From Planctomycetota bacterium (lineage in GTDB: Bacteria; Planctomycetota; Planctomycetia; Planctomycetales; Planctomycetaceae), in the NCBI GenBank assembly GCA_027623235.1, contig JAQBVJ010000012.1, positions 1-64,000 of the forward strand: 64,000 bases of DNA. The letters run 5' to 3'. The position numbers and the translations under genes were made by a program. Of this stretch, positions 34,296 to 41,997 are shown piece after piece. How positions within the stretch are numbered: the first letter of the stretch is position 1; each line of letters begins with the position of its first letter. The notes beneath the pieces are model-generated. The model worked only from the letters and a program-made list of their open reading frames with translations. It did no database searches and was not told where the DNA came from.

Positions 34296-35756
34296 CTACG
34301 AGGCGGCCGACTGGGCTTCGTACTGGTTGAGCTTGTTGTAAAGCGTCTTGAGGGCGATGCCGAGCTCTGAGGCCGCCCGTGGTTTGTCGCCGCGGTGTTT
34401 ATCGAGGACGCGGTAGATCACCTTCATCTCGATATCGCGCAAAGTCTGTGGCGCGTCAGCCGACCAGATGTCGTCGCTTGAACCCGCGACCGGAATTGGA
34501 ACCGTCCCTCCCAGACTGTCCGGCAGGTCGGCCGCCGTAATCGATTTCCCATCACACAGCGTGAGGGCGTACTCGATCGTGTTGGCCAGCTCGCGAACAT
34601 TTCCCTTCCAGGGATGGCTCTGCAGAACAGAAATCGCATCGGCTGCGATTGATGCCCGCTCCACCTTGCGAGTGCGATGCAGTCGCTCAATGAGGTGTTT
34701 TGCCAGAGGCTCGATATCGCCGGTCCGTTCGCGGAGCGACGGCAGTCGAATCTCAAACGTGTTGACGCGAAAGTAGAGGTCTTCGCGGAACGAGCCGTCG
34801 TCGACCATTTCCTGGAGAGGACGGTTCGTCGCACAGACAATCCGGACGTCGACATGGAATGACTCGTTCTCGCCGATCCGTCGAACCTCGCCGGACTCCA
34901 GAAATCGCAGCAGCTTGACCTGCGTGTTGCGGTCCAGCTCGCCGAGTTCGTCGAGGAACAGTGTCCCGCCGTCGGCGACCTCGATGAGCCCCTTGCGATG
35001 CGAATCCGCCCCGGTGAACGCGCCTTTGCGATGACCGAACAGCTCGCTCTCGACAAGTTGCTCGGGCAGCGCACCGCAGTTGACGGCGACAAACGGCATC
35101 GAGGATCGTTTGCTGGCTTCATGAATTCGCCGCGCGGCGAGTTCTTTGCCGGTCCCGGTTTCGCCCAGGATCAGAACGCTCGACTCCGTGGGTGCGATCT
35201 TGTCGATCAGTTTTTTGACACGCTGCATCGGTGCGGTCTCACCGATGAGCTGCGGGGATCCCTCGACGGCCTGCAGCCGCTTCTCCAGGGCGATCGTCCG
35301 ATTGGTGAGTGTGCGTTTTTCGGCGACCCGCGACAGGACGGTCGCAATGTCAACCAGTTTGCAGGGTTTTTGCAGGAAGTCATTGGCTCCCCGCCGCAGC
35401 GCCTGGATGGCTTCATCCATACTGCCGTGAGCCGTATGAATAATGACCTGCGTTTCGGGCGAGACTTTTCGCAGGTGATCCACGACCTGCCAGCCGTCAA
35501 TTCCGGGCATCTTGAGGTCAACGATCGCCGCGTCGAACGAGCCGGCATCGATCGCTTTGATCGCCGCCTCACCCCCGTCGCAGACCGTCACTTCGTGTCC
35601 CATGCGAGGCAGTTCGATCCGCATGACTTCGCGAATCATTGCCTCGTCATCGACAAAAAGTACGCGCAGCCTCTGGCTGTTCGTCGAAGAGCTCAAGCGT
35701 TCCCTCCCTGGTGTCACGACGATTCGCGTCTTCCCTGACGCATTTGTTCTGAGCAA
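34296..35756 (-). CDS. Sigma54-dependent response regulator, NtrC family
   Basis: Transcription activator of 486 residues with three domains. The receiver domain (about 31-145) carries the acidic pair VDDE and the phospho-acceptor Asp80 in IVDLKMPG. The AAA+ domain (about 170-400) has Walker A GETGTGKE at 198-205, the sigma54-contact loop GAFTGA at 245-250, Walker B GGTLFLDELGEL and the VRIVCATNR sensor. The C-terminal Fis-type helix-turn-helix reads RAASELGIALKTLYNKLNQY. All parts needed for phosphorylation, ATP-driven opening of the sigma54 promoter and DNA binding are present. No histidine kinase lies next to it; the nearest is at 47721-49763. A small palindrome (GACGGC-TCC-GCCGTC, 35765-35779) lies just upstream of its start. 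Confidence 0.95.
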   Translation of the reverse strand: MLRTNASGKTRIVVTPGRERLSSSTNSQRLRVLFVDDEAMIREVMRIELPRMGHEVTVCDGGEAAIKAIDAGSFDAAIVDLKMPGIDGWQVVDHLRKVSPETQVIIHTAHGSMDEAIQALRRGANDFLQKPCKLVDIATVLSRVAEKRTLTNRTIALEKRLQAVEGSPQLIGETAPMQRVKKLIDKIAPTESSVLILGETGTGKELAARRIHEASKRSSMPFVAVNCGALPEQLVESELFGHRKGAFTGADSHRKGLIEVADGGTLFLDELGELDRNTQVKLLRFLESGEVRRIGENESFHVDVRIVCATNRPLQEMVDDGSFREDLYFRVNTFEIRLPSLRERTGDIEPLAKHLIERLHRTRKVERASIAADAISVLQSHPWKGNVRELANTIEYALTLCDGKSITAADLPDSLGGTVPIPVAGSSDDIWSADAPQTLRDIEMKVIYRVLDKHRGDKPRAASELGIALKTLYNKLNQYEAQSAAS

Positions 35757-35880
35757 ATCTCCCAGACGGCTCCGCCGTCCATCCGCTCAGCAAAGTGCCT
35801 GCAGCAAACAACTTCCGGCAACCCGCAACGCCGTCGTCGCGCCACGAGCGGCGGATGATATCAGAAATCCAGAAACGAGG

Positions 35881-36309
35881 TCAATTCGGGTTTCCAGTTA
35901 TCGGCGGCTCGCCCGCTGACGGCGGGCAATCGTCGTCAGGCCGCGAATTATCGAGCTCGGAGTGGTCGAAAAAGCAATCAAACGCCAGCCACAGTGCCCT
36001 GGCGTAGCGGTGGAAGAAGATTGGGAAGAGGACCACGTAGGTGATCAGCGGGGGCAGGACGTACTGGTTCGGGTAGTCCAGGGCGATGTGCAGGATCAGG
36101 TAGGCCGCCGTCATGGTGACTGAGGTCCAGCCGTAGCTGACGTAGGTGGCTCCCAGGAAGTAGCCGGGCTCGCGCTCGTACTTCAGGCCGCAGGACGAGC
36201 ACTTTTCATTCATTCGCGTGAACGAGCGGAAGAGGCAGTCGCCGCCGCAGTTGGGGCAGAGCAGTTTGAGGGCTCGACGGCAGCCGACTTTGAACGGAGT
36301 TCGTTCCAC
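35881..36309 (-). CDS. DUF983 membrane protein with zinc ribbon
   Basis: Membrane protein of about 142 residues from the GTG at 36309, which has AGGG upstream. A longer frame reaches an ATG at 36369, but its first codons are made of a palindromic repeat also found beside sucD. The DUF983 pattern is clear: a zinc ribbon (LLCPNCGGDCLF, then EKCSSCGLKY), the conserved EREPGYFLGA segment and two hydrophobic helices (SVTMTAAYLILHIALD and LPPLITYVVLFPIFFH). The tail is Asp/Pro-rich. The family is common near cytochrome oxidase genes in other bacteria, but its role is unknown. It is followed by the sigma54 regulator gene on the same strand, 124 bp away. Confidence 0.85.
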   Translation of the reverse strand: MERTPFKVGCRRALKLLCPNCGGDCLFRSFTRMNEKCSSCGLKYEREPGYFLGATYVSYGWTSVTMTAAYLILHIALDYPNQYVLPPLITYVVLFPIFFHRYARALWLAFDCFFDHSELDNSRPDDDCPPSAGEPPITGNPN

Positions 36310-36326
36310 ATCGATGTCCCTTACGT

Positions 36327-36351
36327 AGGCGGATTTTTCTGAAATCCGCTT
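36327..36351. repeat. Palindrome, copy 1, at the 5' end of the DUF983 frame
   Basis: AGGCGGATTT (36327-36336) pairs with AAATCCGCTT (36342-36351) over 10 bp with one G-T pair. It is flanked by GT on the left, giving the pattern GTAGGCGGATTT. It falls inside the longest DUF983 frame but upstream of the GTG start preferred here. The second copy is at 36412-36436. Confidence 0.6.
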
Positions 36352-36411
36352 GTTTGCGGTGCTCCACACCGTTTGTCGTTCGAAGTCCGTTGAGCATGGA
36401 CGACGTCAGAC

Positions 36412-36436
36412 AGGCCGATTTCGGAGAAATCGGCCT
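36412..36436. repeat. Palindrome, copy 2, overlapping the sucD stop
   Basis: A perfect 11-bp inverted repeat, AGGCCGATTTC (36412-36422) and GAAATCGGCCT (36426-36436), with loop GGA. It shares the pattern AGGCsGATTT with copy 1 at 36327-36351, about 85 bp away. Its right arm overlaps the TAG stop of sucD (36435-36437). There is no T-run, so it is more likely a dispersed repeat than a plain terminator. Confidence 0.65.
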
Positions 36437-37331
36437 ACGCCTTGGCGATGGCTTCCAGGACGGCTTTGCCCATGTCGGCCGGGCTTTTGGCGACGGAGAC
36501 TCCGGCGGCTTCGAGGGCCTCGATTTTCTCAGCTGCGGTTCCGCTTCCGCCGGAGATGATGGCACCGGCATGGCCCATGCGTTTTCCCGGAGGCGCAGTC
36601 TGCCCGGCGATGAAGCCGGCGACGGGTTTTGTCACGTGGTCACGGATGTACTCGGCGGCGAGGACTTCTGCGTTTCCGCCGATTTCGCCGATCATGAGAA
36701 TCGACTCGGTGCCCGGATCGTTTTCGAACATCTCGAGCAGGTCGATGAAATCGGTGCCAATAATCGGGTCGCCGCCGATGCCGAACGCGGTCGACTGGCC
36801 GAGGCCCACATTGCCCAGCTGCCACGCGGCTTCGTAGGTCAGCGTGCCGCTCTTGGAGATCAGACCACAGGTGCCTGGCGTGTGGATGTAACCGGGCATG
36901 ATGCCGATCTTGGCGACGCCCGGGGTGATGACTCCGGGGCAGTTCGGGCCGACCAGTCGCGAATCGGTCTTCGCCAGGAAGTGCATGACGCGGACCATGT
37001 CGAGCGTCGGGACGCCTTCGGTGATCGCAATGATCAGCTTGATGCCGGCATCGGCCGCTTCGATGATCGCGTCCGCACAGAACGGTGGCGGGACAAAAAT
37101 CATCGTCGCGTTCGCGCCGGTTTTTGCGATCGACTCGGCCACGGAGTTGAACACCGGGAAGTCGTCGACCGTCTGGCCGCCTTTGCCGGGGGTCACTCCG
37201 CCGACAAAAACGTCGACGTCCGGCTGGCACTCCTTCGCGTACTCGCGGCATTTCTGCGAGTGGAACAGGCCGGTTTTTCCCGTGATGCCCTGGCAGATGA
37301 CCCGGGTCTCTTTGGTAACAAGGATGCTCAT
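36435..37331 (-). CDS. sucD: Succinyl-CoA synthetase, alpha subunit
   Basis: Alpha subunit of 298 residues of the TCA-cycle enzyme that makes ATP or GTP from succinyl-CoA. It begins [21 protein letters not shown], the CoA-binding Rossmann region. The phosphohistidine is His254 in RMGHAGAI. Other family marks are [43 protein letters not shown] and [16 protein letters not shown]. Length and motifs are normal. The gene follows sucC by 57 bp on the same strand and forms the sucCD operon with it. The end of the gene is inside a dispersed palindrome. Confidence 0.97.
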   Translation of the reverse strand: MSILVTKETRVICQGITGKTGLFHSQKCREYAKECQPDVDVFVGGVTPGKGGQTVDDFPVFNSVAESIAKTGANATMIFVPPPFCADAIIEAADAGIKLIIAITEGVPTLDMVRVMHFLAKTDSRLVGPNCPGVITPGVAKIGIMPGYIHTPGTCGLISKSGTLTYEAAWQLGNVGLGQSTAFGIGGDPIIGTDFIDLLEMFENDPGTESILMIGEIGGNAEVLAAEYIRDHVTKPVAGFIAGQTAPPGKRMGHAGAIISGGSGTAAEKIEALEAAGVSVAKSPADMGKAVLEAIAKA

Positions 37332-37388
37332 GAGGAGATTCGAGAATTCGAGGTGGGTTGGTTTGGAGAGTCGACTTGCTCGGCCAGA

Positions 37389-38576
37389 TCAGGCGCTGAT
37401 TGAGCCCACGACTTTTTGAGCGGCGTCTGTCAGGTCGGTCGCGGTGATGATGTCCCGGCCGCTGGAGTTCAGCATTTCGCGGGCCTTTTCGACGTTTGTT
37501 CCTTCGAGTCGAACGACCAGCGGCACGGTGAATCCGATGTTGTCGTAGGCGGAAAGAAGTGCCTCGACAATGACGTCGCACTTCATGATGCCGCCGAAAA
37601 TGTTGACCAGAACGGCCTTCACGTTTTCGTCGGACAGGATGATTCGAAACGCCTCGGTCACCTGATCGACGTTGGCTCCGCCGCCAACGTCCAGGAAGTT
37701 CGCCGGTTCGCCGCCGTGGTGCTTGATGAGGTCCATCGTGCTCATGGCGAGGCCAGCTCCGTTGACCAGGCACCCGATGTTGCCGTCGAGTTTGACGTAG
37801 CTCAGCCCGGCGTCGGCGGCTCGCACTTCGGCCGGCTCTTCTTCCGAGAGGTCACGCAGCTCAGCAAAGTTCTTGTGTCGGAACATGGCGTTGTCGTCGA
37901 AGCCGACTTTCGCATCCAGCGCGACGAGCTGTCCGTCGGCCGTCACGATGAGCGGGTTGATTTCCGCCATCGAGCAGTCGTTCTGTGTGAAGAAGCGGGC
38001 GAAGGTCGGCAGGAAACTCTCGGCGCTTCGCCACGCGGCCGGGTCGAGCTCCAACCGCTGCGCGAGGCTGCGGGCCTGTGCCGGCTGCAGTCCGTATCCG
38101 CCGTCGATGGGTTGTTTGAAGATTTTCTCGGGTGACTCGTGAGCGACAATTTCGATCTCCGTGCCGCCTTCCGAGGACATCATCATGACGGCCCCGCCCT
38201 CGCCACGATCGACGACGATGCCAAGGTACAGCTCGCGGGCGATGTCGAGGCCTTCCTCGACCAGCAGCGTGTTGACCTGCTTGCCGTCTTCGCCGGTTTG
38301 AATCGTGACGAGCGTGCTGCCGAGCATTCGTTCGGCGTTCTCGCGAGCTTCGGCCGCCGACCGGACGAGCACGACGCCGGGCTGATCCGGGTGCTCCTTG
38401 AAGCGGCCCTTGCCTCGCCCGCCCGCATGAATCTGCGACTTGACGACGGCGAGGCTTCCGCCGAGCTCATCAAACGCGGCGGCGGCCTCATCAGCCGTCC
38501 TGGCGACGATGCCTCGCGGCACGGGAACGCCAGCCTGTTTCAGCAGACCTTTGGCCTGGTATTCGTGAATTTTCAT
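37389..38576 (-). CDS. sucC: Succinyl-CoA synthetase (ADP- or GDP-forming), beta subunit
   Basis: Beta subunit of 395 residues. The ATG at 38576 is chosen because [20 protein letters not shown] is the usual N-terminus; the frame opens at 38747. An ATP-grasp fold follows: [47 protein letters not shown] and [12 protein letters not shown]. The C-terminal ligase domain has [49 protein letters not shown] and [15 protein letters not shown]. With SucD it forms the enzyme that links the TCA cycle to substrate-level phosphorylation. No strong ribosome site precedes the ATG. It lies 246 bp downstream of the flippase-like gene, so it may have its own promoter. Confidence 0.97.
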   Translation of the reverse strand: MKIHEYQAKGLLKQAGVPVPRGIVARTADEAAAAFDELGGSLAVVKSQIHAGGRGKGRFKEHPDQPGVVLVRSAAEARENAERMLGSTLVTIQTGEDGKQVNTLLVEEGLDIARELYLGIVVDRGEGGAVMMMSSEGGTEIEIVAHESPEKIFKQPIDGGYGLQPAQARSLAQRLELDPAAWRSAESFLPTFARFFTQNDCSMAEINPLIVTADGQLVALDAKVGFDDNAMFRHKNFAELRDLSEEEPAEVRAADAGLSYVKLDGNIGCLVNGAGLAMSTMDLIKHHGGEPANFLDVGGGANVDQVTEAFRIILSDENVKAVLVNIFGGIMKCDVIVEALLSAYDNIGFTVPLVVRLEGTNVEKAREMLNSSGRDIITATDLTDAAQKVVGSISA

Positions 38577-38822
38577 GGGTCGATCCGAGTAAGAAATGTC
38601 GTCGGAACTGTATTCAGAGAGACGACTCAGGAAATCCAGCGGGATTGGCCGCAGCGACGGAGCGTCACGGTGTGGGCGTCTCTGCGGCGTCGCGTGAGCA
38701 CGAGGCGCGGCGGGATAATAGCGGCGGCGGGACGCTCCTGCCAGCAAGCAATAAGACCAGCCTGACGAGCGTAAGTGATGTCACAGTCAGAGGTTGCCAA
38801 CGACACGCAGATGCGGGCTACC

Positions 38823-39893
38823 TCAGGCCGAGTCTGACCCGGCGGAGTCCGGCACATCTTCTGATGGGCGGAGAGGCTTCGAACCGAGATACAGAACGCC
38901 GGCGGCAAACAGCTCGGAGGCGAAACAGACGACGCGATAAAGTGCAGCCGCTGCGACGGCGGCTCGACCGCCGTAGGTGCTCTGAAGAGTTGCGATGAGT
39001 AGACCCTCGCGAATTCCCAAGCCGCCCGGCGCGAACAGAGCGAAGAAGCCAACGGACGTTGCACCGGCGACGGCACAGCTCCAGAGCGGCCAGAGGGTCG
39101 GCTGCCAGAACTGACCATGGATGGCTTTTAAGGTCAGGCCCAGACTCAGACCGTGCAGTGCCCACGTCGCCAGGAAGGCCGCGGAACCGGCCAGCAGCAG
39201 CTTCTTCGAGATCCGGATCGGCTGCGGTCCGGAGGAACTCTCACTCTGAATGGCCTCGTTGCGGAACGTGCCAGGCGTCAGTTTCCAGGCGACGAGCGAG
39301 AGCAGTTTCGAGGACAGCGGAATCGCGACGACGACTGCTGCGGCCACGATCGACGGGGCAATCCACCATGGCTCGCGCAGAACCTGCAGCCAGCCGGGAA
39401 AGCTCTGCCACATTTCGTCCGGCAACGTGACGGGGGCGAGTGCGAGCCACACGGCCAGACCGATGCCCATCACTCCGAGCGTCTCGATCGTCGCGGTGAT
39501 CGCGCTGCGGGCGATCGGAACTCCTTCTGACTTCAGGACGGAGGAACGGACCACCAGAGACAGCGCTTTCCCAGGTACGTACTTTCCCAGATGGCCGTAA
39601 AAGTAAGCGCGTGTCGTCGGCAGAAAACCTGGCGAATCCCCAAGCTCGATCATCATCCGCCGCCAGAACCAGACCGACGGCAGCCAGCCGACGATGTAGC
39701 TGGCCGCTGCCCACATAAGCCACTCCACTTCGATCTCGGACGCGGACAAGTCGTCGGCCTGCCAGAGCTCATTCGCCTTCTGGCCAACGAACGCGAATAC
39801 GATCAGGAAAAGCGCCCACTTGAGGACTCGCCCGATCGTCACGCGCGACGGCGCGGCGGGCTCCGTGGCGGAAGGTCCTTTGGCGTCCCTCAT
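38823..39893 (-). CDS. YbhN/lysylphosphatidylglycerol synthase-type membrane protein
   Basis: Integral membrane protein of 356 residues with about eight helices. It matches the membrane region shared by YbhN, AglD-type proteins and the flippase half of MprF: WLMWAAASYIVGWLPSVWFW near the start, YFYGHLGKYVPGK (the family's H-L-G-K-Y-x-P-G-K signature, about residues 99-111), RSSVLKSEGVPIARSA, ATWALHGLSLGLTLKAI and FFALFAPGGLGIREGLL. It lacks the catalytic domain of LPG synthase. Such proteins are thought to move lipids or lipid-linked sugars across the membrane. It is the last gene of a five-gene run that starts at 41720 and lies six bases from the two-helix protein gene before it. Confidence 0.85.
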   Translation of the reverse strand: MRDAKGPSATEPAAPSRVTIGRVLKWALFLIVFAFVGQKANELWQADDLSASEIEVEWLMWAAASYIVGWLPSVWFWRRMMIELGDSPGFLPTTRAYFYGHLGKYVPGKALSLVVRSSVLKSEGVPIARSAITATIETLGVMGIGLAVWLALAPVTLPDEMWQSFPGWLQVLREPWWIAPSIVAAAVVVAIPLSSKLLSLVAWKLTPGTFRNEAIQSESSSGPQPIRISKKLLLAGSAAFLATWALHGLSLGLTLKAIHGQFWQPTLWPLWSCAVAGATSVGFFALFAPGGLGIREGLLIATLQSTYGGRAAVAAAALYRVVCFASELFAAGVLYLGSKPLRPSEDVPDSAGSDSA

Positions 39894-39899
39894 TCACGA

Positions 39900-40139
39900 T
39901 CACCTGTTCTGATCGTCGAACTTCGGGAAGTCATCGTCCTTGCCCGTGCCGGACTTCATGTTGTCGTACGTCTTCTGAGCCATCGTTCCCAGCGCGAGCC
40001 CGGCGACGCCGCCGCAAATCACGTTCATGATGTGAGGCGTCTGATACTGAGCCGCCATCCACTGCGAGACGACAATGATCCCGCCGAACAGTCCCGAATA
40101 AAAAACGAGGTCTCTCACCGTGTAGTTAGAAAAATTCAT
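39900..40139 (-). CDS. Small two-helix membrane protein, hypothetical
   Basis: Protein of 79 residues. Two hydrophobic segments, about 9-30 (DLVFYSGLFGGIIVVSQWMA) and 37-53 (IMNVICGGVAGLALGTMA), are followed by a charged cytoplasmic-type tail (KDDDFPKFDDQNR). No family was recognised. It has a GGGAG site about nine bases before its ATG. The gene is six bases upstream of the YbhN-type gene and 32 bp downstream of the larger membrane protein gene, so it belongs to the same transcript. It could be an accessory subunit of its neighbour. Confidence 0.75.
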   Translation of the reverse strand: MNFSNYTVRDLVFYSGLFGGIIVVSQWMAAQYQTPHIMNVICGGVAGLALGTMAQKTYDNMKSGTGKDDDFPKFDDQNR

Positions 40140-40171
40140 TGGCCGACTCCCGCCTGGTCACATGTGGTTCC

Positions 40172-41008
40172 TCAACGGACATTCTGAATCAGATTGTCGT
40201 GCAGAATCTGCTGAATGGTGTCCAGCAGAAAATATTTCACGAGGCCGTCCAGGAGCAGAAATCCCAGGCCGACGCACCATCGTATCGTGCGGCGGCGGCG
40301 AGTGCTCAGTGGAAAGCCCAGCATCCGCTCCAGGGACAGGCTGCACATTTCGTAACCGATCAGCAGAAATCCGATCCCTCTCAATACAGACCACGGATGC
40401 CAGCCGAGTGCCAGAGCCAGCGGCACGCTTTCCGATTGAGTCACCAGGTTGCCGACGTAGACGTTCATCAGGTCGACCTGGAAGAGTCCCTCCCAGATCA
40501 GGACGAAACCCAGTGACGTGTACGTCAAAAAAGCTCCGGCCGCAGCCAGCTGAAAATGAGCCGGTACCCAGGAGCTCAGTTCGTACTCCGGGTTTTTTCC
40601 CGTGACGATCCAGTCGCGGCTTTGCTGCCAGTATTCCGCTCCGTCCGGAAAGACCGCGCCGAGAGCCTGCGGAGCAAACGCCGTGAGGCTGATCATGGCT
40701 GCGCAGTGAGCGACGAAAGCCACAGCAAGAATTCCCAGCCCGAGTGCAACCGAGTCCCGTCGCGCGGCAGCGATCAGAAGCGGCGTGAGCGCGAACGCGG
40801 TGAGAGGGCGGTCAATCGGCAGTCGACACAGCGCGGCCGCGCTGACCGGCAGCAGCCCGATCAGCACGCAGGCTACGAGGACTCGCGCCGGATGCTCCAG
40901 CCATCCGCTCAGTCGGCGTGAATATCGATCGAGTCGCCTTCTCAGCCGCGGAGAAAAACGAAACGGCCAGATCCAGCAGATCTGGCCGTTCGAAGTGTCT
41001 TCGTTCAT
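40172..41008 (-). CDS. Polytopic membrane protein, hypothetical
   Basis: Protein of 278 residues with about five hydrophobic segments: about 41-65 (VLVACVLIGLLPVSAAALC), 66-90, 92-112 (ALGLGILAVAFVAHCAAMI), 152-180 (LAAAGAFLTYTSLGFVLIWE) and 240-262 (WCVGLGFLLLDGLVKYFLLD). The N-terminus is Arg-rich (RFSPRLRRRLDRYSRRLSGW), so it is probably cytoplasmic. I recognise no family or catalytic motif. The start lies six bases after the stop of the 42-residue peptide gene, and the next gene follows 32 bp later. Context is its only functional clue: one operon with a YbhN-type protein. Confidence 0.75.
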   Translation of the reverse strand: MNEDTSNGQICWIWPFRFSPRLRRRLDRYSRRLSGWLEHPARVLVACVLIGLLPVSAAALCRLPIDRPLTAFALTPLLIAAARRDSVALGLGILAVAFVAHCAAMISLTAFAPQALGAVFPDGAEYWQQSRDWIVTGKNPEYELSSWVPAHFQLAAAGAFLTYTSLGFVLIWEGLFQVDLMNVYVGNLVTQSESVPLALALGWHPWSVLRGIGFLLIGYEMCSLSLERMLGFPLSTRRRRTIRWCVGLGFLLLDGLVKYFLLDTIQQILHDNLIQNVR

Positions 41009-41014
41009 GCGGAA

Positions 41015-41143
41015 TCAACGACGAATCGGAATAAAGACAATCCCGGTCGTCTGATAGAGGATGAAGTTACCCACTCCAAAAATCAGAACAAAAATCACGA
41101 TGCCGCCAATGCCACCACCACCACCACCTTCTTCGTCACTCAT
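41015..41143 (-). CDS. 42-residue glycine-rich single-helix membrane peptide
   Basis: A small gene read leftward from the ATG at 41143 to the TGA at 41015. A strong GGAGAT site (AAAGGAGATC) lies seven to twelve bases before the start. The peptide has a charged start (MSDEE), six Gly residues in a row, then a hydrophobic helix (about residues 12-36, GIVIFVLIFGVGNFILYQTT) and a basic end (PIRR). It overlaps the end of the gene before it by eight bases (the ATG lies before that gene's TGA) and precedes the next by six. Tight packing and a strong ribosome site support a real gene. Function is unknown. Confidence 0.75.
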   Translation of the reverse strand: MSDEEGGGGGGIGGIVIFVLIFGVGNFILYQTTGIVFIPIRR

Positions 41144-41720
41144 CGGGATCTCCTTTGAGGTCTTCTACTTCTAGTTGACGCAGCACAGCCTCAGACACCA
41201 GCCGGAGCTCCGTGTCGCCCGTTCGCCTCGCTCGATCGACAAAGTGACGACAAAGCTCAGTCGCGCGGGACCGATTCCCCTTCCCTGAAAGTCTGCCAGT
41301 TGACAACCCGAGCAGTTCCACTGCTCGTCGCCGCTGATCGTGATCTCCAACCGCAGCAGTGGTCCGAAGTCTATCCATGAAAACTTCTGAATGAAACTTG
41401 AAGAGCGATTCAGCCAGACGATTTTCACCATCGTCAAGCGAGTCATTAATGAGCCCGCCGTAAAGCCCGGCAACCTGCGTAACAGTGAGCTTTTTGATCG
41501 AGTCTGCGGGCCGTTCGCCGGACGCAACCTGCTCACCGATTTCTTTGAGCGGGCCCGGTAACTCGACGACGCGATGTCGAATGGACGGTTCAAACAGAAA
41601 CGGCCTGGCGACCAGAGTTCCGGCCGCCATCACCAGCGCACCGACAAACGTCGCAGCCAGCAGGAGCAACTGCCCCTCGGCCGTTTTCAGTCTGCGACGG
41701 ATCGTTTTGACGTCAGGCAT
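41136..41720 (-). CDS. Membrane-anchored protein, hypothetical
   Basis: Protein of 194 residues. A basic start (MPDVKTIRRRLK) leads into one membrane helix at about 17-40 (GQLLLLAATFVGALVMAAGT), so the chain should be anchored with the rest outside or inside the cytoplasm. The remainder is mostly helical and charged (VASGERPADSIKKLTVTQVA, RLAESLFKFHSEVFMDRLRT), without a domain that I recognise; it has a TPR-like feel but no clear repeat. It is the first gene of a five-gene run of membrane proteins and overlaps the 42-residue peptide gene by eight bases. Confidence 0.7.
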   Translation of the reverse strand: MPDVKTIRRRLKTAEGQLLLLAATFVGALVMAAGTLVARPFLFEPSIRHRVVELPGPLKEIGEQVASGERPADSIKKLTVTQVAGLYGGLINDSLDDGENRLAESLFKFHSEVFMDRLRTTAAVGDHDQRRRAVELLGLSTGRLSGKGNRSRATELCRHFVDRARRTGDTELRLVSEAVLRQLEVEDLKGDPDE

Positions 41721-41882
41721 GATGAATTGAGATTCTCTTGAGGTTTCTCACACGCAGCCACGAAAACTCACGAGACACAGCATCTGTAGAATCAGGAAGA
41801 AAGCAAAATCTGAAATCCAGGGTTCTGTTTTTCCTGCTCTCCTGCCTTCCTTATTCCCCTCGCGCTGGCGCTTCGGGCGACG

Positions 41883-41948
41883 AAGTGGCATGGGCATCCT
41901 GCCCATGCGGAACCTGGTTGAAGCACGGCCTGGAAGGCCTTGCCACTT
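41883..41948. repeat. Three-way-junction palindromic repeat
   Basis: An outer stem AAGTGGCA (41883-41890) with TGCCACTT (41941-41948) encloses two hairpins: GCATGGGCA-TCC-TGCCCATGC (41888-41908, overlapping the outer stem by three bases) and GGCC-TGGAA-GGCC (41927-41939). The composite resembles dispersed planctomycete repeats with the core GGGCATCCTGCCC. It lies in the 277-bp gap between the membrane operon and the ABC permease gene. Confidence 0.55.
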
Positions 41949-41997
41949 TCGGGAAGTCATTTCGAACACGTTCCTTCGTGACTTTGTGTGAGGCCTC

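Noticed and set aside
36354-37403. Open frame of 349 codons on the + strand over sucD
   Set aside because: sucD is certain by its motifs; the + frame gives an Arg/Asp-rich product with no family match.
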